Positions 59,386 to 64,000 of a stretch of 64,000 bases of DNA are shown here, piece by piece. The stretch comes from Davidsoniella eucalypti. Lineage: Eukaryota > Ascomycota > Sordariomycetes > Microascales > Ceratocystidaceae. The stretch covers positions 248,001-312,000 of the forward strand of contig RMBW01000004.1 of NCBI GenBank assembly GCA_004009845.1, written 5' to 3'. Position 1 is the stretch's first letter. Each line of letters begins with the position of its first letter. The translations under genes and the position numbers were made by a program. The notes beneath the pieces are model-generated. The model was not told the origin of the DNA. It saw nothing but the letters and a program-made list of their open reading frames with translations, and ran no database searches.

Positions 59386-62300
59386 ACTGGGCTGTCGTTT
59401 ATTTGGAAAATTTTCGGGTTACTGAGATGCAGGTAATTGATGATCTTCACAAGTTGGCGTTAAGTGCGAAACTTGGACTGTGATGATATGATCGAATCTT
59501 GTGCAAGCCGTAAAGATACTATGCAATGCTATGCGCTAAGGTCCGGTTATATTGGTACACCGAAAAGACTTTTGATATCGGGTCTAAGTTGTTTTCGGGA
59601 TCGACTCAAGGGCTTGCTTGGTCGAATTCGTAACAACACTGGAGAAGAGACTTTGAGGGTTTGCAATGTCTTTTTTTTTTCAATCAGACAGCCTAGGACC
59701 GACACTCTAGCTTTTGTCCAATAAAGAACAAGACGGATACAGTCGAGTATCAAGTTTGTGGCTTGATATTGTCGTCGACGTTAAAGATATCGAGGCCCAG
59801 AAAAGATATTAGTGGGTGGAGGAAGCTCGAGGCGTGTTGCTCTTCGTGGTTTTTTTTTGGTGGAGGGTCTGCGCGTGAGTGGAGAAAAAGAAGAAACGGG
59901 AATGTTGCCTCTAATGTATTCAAAAAGGTCAGCCAACAAGTATGCATTTAACGGTGCAGCTTTCCCTTATATATGAAAAGCCCGGATATAGGAGTTGGCT
60001 GATAGAGAAAAATAAAGACAAGGAGCATCGATAAATTCGATAAACCAACAATAAACTAGCGAGTGCAGAGTTTTCACGGCCTGCTCGCATTCGTACGTAC
60101 CTTGTATTAGTCGGTAGGTTGGTAGATAAGAGGGAAAAACAGACGATTGGTTTGCCTGGTCGGTTTGATTTTTGTGAGTGCTAGAGCTCTCTCTGAATTG
60201 AAGATTAGAATAGGATATCCAAAATCAACACATGAGTTGGTTGAATTCCCAGATTGAGGTTCTGTCAAATCGACACGCTATGTCTGTGGATCTTTCTTTT
60301 TTTTTTTTTCGTTAGCACAGCGAATTCCAAACTGGAGCAGACGAAAAAAAATGAGAATGTAGATGGAATCTGTGGAGTCTACGGTATAATCCTGGATAGT
60401 GTGGGCTCTGTAGATGGGCTTCTTACTAGTTTGTTCGATGCTTTTGTTGGTGAAGAGTGGATATCGGCTGAAGTGCAGTTCTTCTGCCAAATCGAAAGGA
60501 TGTTTGTCTCAGTATAGACTAGATGAAAGAAAGTCAAGACAAACAAGGTCGCGATGGTTTATGGGGGGATGGAATTCAGATGAAAATGACGGCTATCTCG
60601 AGTAGATTGTGGATGATGAAGAAAAAAAAAAGGATGAAGAGATGTTTTTTTCCCAGTTTCTATATTTTCATTTTGTGCGTTTAGTCTCCTGCTGTTTTCC
60701 TTGCCATTATGGAAGGGACGTACGCATCTAGTACTAGCCTATCTTGCAGTGGCACTTGAGGCGTAACTTCTCTTTCTGAACGCAAGTTCTATGACGTATC
60801 CATACTATCCTCGCCTGTGATTTACTAGTATAGATATTATTCCATCTGTCAGTATCCCATCAAGCTGTAATTCCTAGTTGTATTTGGCGTTCCAATTCGA
60901 GAGTAAACCATCACCAAGATTCATACGCAGCAGTATCCTCTTGATCTTACTCGGCTATCATGAGAGACATTCTAGATTATCAAATAGGCCAGGCATCTGC
61001 AGTTCTGCCCAAGACGAGGGGTGGCTTGTTTGGAACGATCATAGCCTGCTTTTATTGGGGGCGAAGCGTACAGGATTGCAAGACAGGCCGTCAAAGTAGT
61101 GGAGGGGAGGGGCCAGTCCACTTGACAGAAGCTAAAGAATATTGGTGATGTCCACTTAAGACGTCAAGTTTCAGATACAGTCCTTTCTACTTTACATTGC
61201 AATAGAAATCGAGTTGCTATCTCATTCTATGTATCTATAGAATTATAGCAGCACCTTGACATATCTTGCCTCTAGTATCTGATAGTATTTCTCATAAATA
61301 TAAAGAATCGTAGCTGTAGATATACATCAAGATGATACCAAGCCCCCACGTTGGAGGCTTTTCATATATAATTCCCCAAATGCACATTTGTTTCTGCCGT
61401 TTTCGTCAAAGAAAACCTCTTCTTACCAACAATGGAGTATGACAAGTGGATCTTGAACCCGATGACGAATGATGTCTACACGATACAATGCTGTCAGAAG
61501 CGGGGTCGACAGGCAAAGGCGAAGGGCCACTACATTTGGAGCCATTAAGCTGCTGTGTTATTCATGAGCGCCTACCCTAATCCATGTCCAAGTCACAGCT
61601 CCAGGACATTACATTGAGCATACAACTGCACTTTGTTCCCTCAATTCCATATGTACAGCTATACGACCGTCTATCATCTGTCGGACAAACGAGCTTTGCC
61701 ATGATCGGACGGTCGCCATTCGCTTGTGTTTGAACCTAGCAATAACAGTTCTTAACAAACGACAAACGAGTCAACAATTCCACTGAAGGTAAAATGTTAA
61801 AGTATCTTCTCGTGGAACCATTTTTAAACTGGAGAGCGGATATCCACAAACAACTACAATCGCGACTTTCATACAAAGGTACGCTAAACAGCTTTATCTA
61901 TTGACTTTTTGCACCAATATGAGCACTTTAGGAAAATAAATTATCATATTTGTAAAATTTTGCTTGAGTAGGTTGAGCATAGACTCTCATAAATCACCTA
62001 TTACTGAGTTGCCAAAGTTTGGATCTGTATTAACCCTAGCGTAGCACGTATTATTGTAGTCATTGTAAAAGGTAGATATGTAATAGGAATACACATTTTC
62101 TACCAAGAATTTTAGTAGTATTTGAATTAAGTCATCAATCTAAACCATAAGCGTTAAAGACTAGATTAAGCCAAAACACCGATTTTTTTGGAGGCTCTCT
62201 GACCATCAATCACATAGAGAGCTAGTGATAAAGAACGAGCGAATAATTCAAGATAACTGTGTCATTTGTTACATGATGGTAGCCAAAATGAACATAAATA

Positions 62301-63540
62301 AATCAAGAATCTCTATTGGGGGTTTGTATTCTCTTCTTTTTTTTTCCATTGGTTTTTTTTTTCCGGATGTCATTTATACAAAACCCGCCGATAATGTGGC
62401 TGGTAGGTAGGATTTGCGAGGATTTTGGTCTTTGAAACTGTAGTCCCCGATATATGCATATTATGATTATCGAGCTTGCAGAATTTTCTTTCACTCTAGA
62501 TTGACTCTACACTACTCCCTCAAGTGCGCGTAACTTTTAAATTTATAAATACGAGAGATTGTGTAAAACTCCAAAAGTACTCAAATGACCAATATCCACC
62601 ATTTCCCCCCCCCCTACTATTGCTTCGATATATCTAGATCTCAGGCACGAATTATCAAATGAAGACGATAAGCCTGAAAGAAGGGTTTGAAAAAAAGCTA
62701 GGCTTCCTTCCCATGTTCTCCATCTTATCAAGAATTTTAAGCAAGGTGTGCCACGTTTATGAAGAGCCTGGAAACTCCGTAATTCCCGTCGGGTATATGT
62801 CCGTAGTCCTTTGTCAACCCACCCTGTACTATAGGGCCACCATCCAGCTCTTTACATGTGCTACAGAAGGGGACCCCACTGGAATCTTAAAAGTCTATAC
62901 CCAAACTGGGTACATCGGGCCCCATAACTTTGTGTTATAGCTGTGGATTTATGGGCTTAATCGAGACCTGATCGGGCAATCGTTCGGAACTTGCCTGATA
63001 GTATCCATTTATCAACGCCTAGCCCAATTCTAGTTAGATATTACAAATACACAGTGTAGTGAAAAGTGAAGTTTCACGAAAAGGAAATGAAAATGTTGTT
63101 TCGAAATAGAGATATATCTACATAGTTGCGTGAATTTTGGTTATTTCGACGCGTCTATCGTCGTTTTGATGGCCAATGATAGGAGATAGATGTGCAAGTA
63201 TGTAGGATATGACTTCAGATTAAAGCGGGCGTTTAGGCGATTTTGACAAGACTAGCTGACCACGCAAAAAAAAAAAAACAGAAGAAAAAACGACGCTATG
63301 ATATCGCACAGACAAAATCTGCCCTAGGTGCAACCGACTATTCCATCCGCATAATATGTGAAATGCACGATGCGATTCACGCCAAGCGAGTAGAAACTTT
63401 TTGCATTTTGTCTAGCGTTTCTCCTCAAGGCGTTGTTATATATACAAGGCTTAGTCAGCACACATATAATTAAGAGTCAAGCTAATTTAACAGTTGGGAT
63501 TTTAATTTCACAGTTACGCTAGCCGTATTAGGAAATTGTA
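59386..63540. other. intergenic desert upstream of the C2H2 factor
   Basis: The first kilobase is likely promoter and leader of the factor. Beyond it is AT-rich DNA with C runs (about 62,608) and poly-T tracts. One 38-codon frame at 61432-61548 begins in a good context (CAACAATGG) but resembles nothing known. No supported gene. Confidence 0.55.
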
Positions 63541-63562
63541 GTCACGTGGTGTCCCACGTGAC
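63541..63562. repeat. inverted repeat of two CACGTG boxes
   Basis: The arms GTCACGTGG (63541-63549) and CCACGTGAC (63554-63562) are exact reverse complements with the 4-base spacer TGTC. Each holds CACGTG, the core bound by bHLH factors such as Cbf1. It sits 42 bp past the stop codon of the transposase-derived fragment. Confidence 0.75.
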
Positions 63563-63603
63563 ATCGTCGATTACAAGAAATAAAAAATATTTCTTACATC
63601 GCA

Positions 63604-63984
63604 TCACCACTTCACCACTACTATAAGATTAAACATGCATGCCAGAATAGAAAAAAGACAGCTAGTTACCCGAGACGAGCCTTTACGTATAGACGGTTTT
63701 GTACGTGTGTTAAGCTTGCCATGCCGATCACAGCCATAGACCACTGATTTCATACCACCATTGGTGTAAGAAGACACAGTTGAAAAGGCGTACCCACGTA
63801 CAGAAGCCCATGCATTAATGCCTTGGAAAAGTGCCTCTCGAGAGTGGTAGTGTATTGTTGGAGGAGGGGCAAGCCGTATAACAGGGGTGTCTGTGGTATC
63901 TATAGATAGCCCTTTATCCATAGATGATGATGCCATTGTGGTGTGTAGAAAATAAAAAAGTAGGGTGGTGAAGGTTTTCATCAT
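63604..63984 (-). pseudogene. truncated transposase-type N-terminal domain
   Basis: A 126-codon frame from the ATG at 63984 (a second ATG, MASSSMDKG, lies 16 codons on). Residues about 45-112 read EALFQGINAWASVRGYAF, VVYGCDRHGK and SSRVTSCLFSILAC. This order (aromatic helix with a WA..RGYAF core, then V.YGCDR.G, then a basic TSR..CLFS end) is the zinc/FAR1-like DNA-binding domain at the N-terminus of fungal Mutator-like transposases. The catalytic part is absent: the frame ends at 63604, only about 15 residues after the homology. It is either a relic of a deleted element or a domesticated DNA-binding piece. The assignment rests on pattern recognition and needs a database comparison. Confidence 0.5.
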
Positions 63985-64000
63985 CGTGAGCAGGAGGTAA

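Noticed and set aside
703..63562. Enrichment of CACGTG boxes across the window
   Set aside because: The handful of sites seen is no more than expected by chance in 64 kb. Only the paired palindrome is of note.
1..64000. Secondary-metabolite cluster, CRISPR array, rRNA or centromere
   Set aside because: No polyketide, peptide or terpene synthase, no regular spaced repeats, no rRNA sequence and no long satellite array was found.

Overview
This window is nuclear DNA of a filamentous ascomycete (Pezizomycotina). The protein set shows it: an ARP9 subunit of SWI/SNF-RSC, a mitochondrial Lon protease, a cytochrome-b5-fused OLE1-type desaturase, a C2H2 factor with a fungal regulatory domain, and a kinase-like protein with the DINRRGCPVGWEPPE segment seen in such fungi. 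The genes have short introns (about 50-140 nt) with GTAAGT-type donors, CTAAC-like branch sites and YAG acceptors. I cannot name the species.

Layout. 1-5.1 kb: the 3' end of one gene at the left edge, then a gene-poor stretch holding a tRNA-derived SINE flanked by perfect 10-bp target-site duplications. 5.1-16.9 kb: a compact block with a proline-rich nuclear protein of unknown function (-), an SDT1-type nucleotidase (+), Mediator subunit MED21 (-), the nuclease-fold protein RRG7 (-), a small coiled-coil protein (-) and the mitochondrial Lon protease PIM1 (+). 17-27 kb: a 10-kb desert with one weak small-gene candidate. Its last 2.6 kb is CT-rich, looks like a long leader, and carries a run of small hairpins. 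27-30.2 kb: a large kinase-like gene (+). 34.5-43.1 kb: OLE1 (+), ARP9 (-) and a SYLF/Ysc84 protein (-). 43-50 kb: a second desert. 50-59.4 kb: a NAPE-PLD-like hydrolase (-), a decayed Tad1-like LINE (-), a 61-residue single-span membrane protein (+) and a C2H2 transcription factor (-). 59.4-64 kb: a third desert ending in a transposase-derived fragment.

How the genes fit together. These are mostly housekeeping genes, not one pathway. Several products are mitochondrial or probably so (PIM1, RRG7, an extended form of the nucleotidase, perhaps the NAPE-PLD homologue and the small membrane protein). Others are nuclear regulators (MED21, ARP9, the C2H2 factor, the proline-rich protein). OLE1 and the NAPE-PLD homologue act on lipids. 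I see no secondary-metabolite cluster, CRISPR array, rRNA or intact tRNA gene.

The exon joins below were read by hand from splice signals and reading frame. All are inference until compared with RNA data. The best new observations are the SINE with its target-site duplications, the truncated LINE between two divergent genes, the alternative-start mitochondrial form of the nucleotidase, and the hairpin cluster in the leader of the kinase-like gene.
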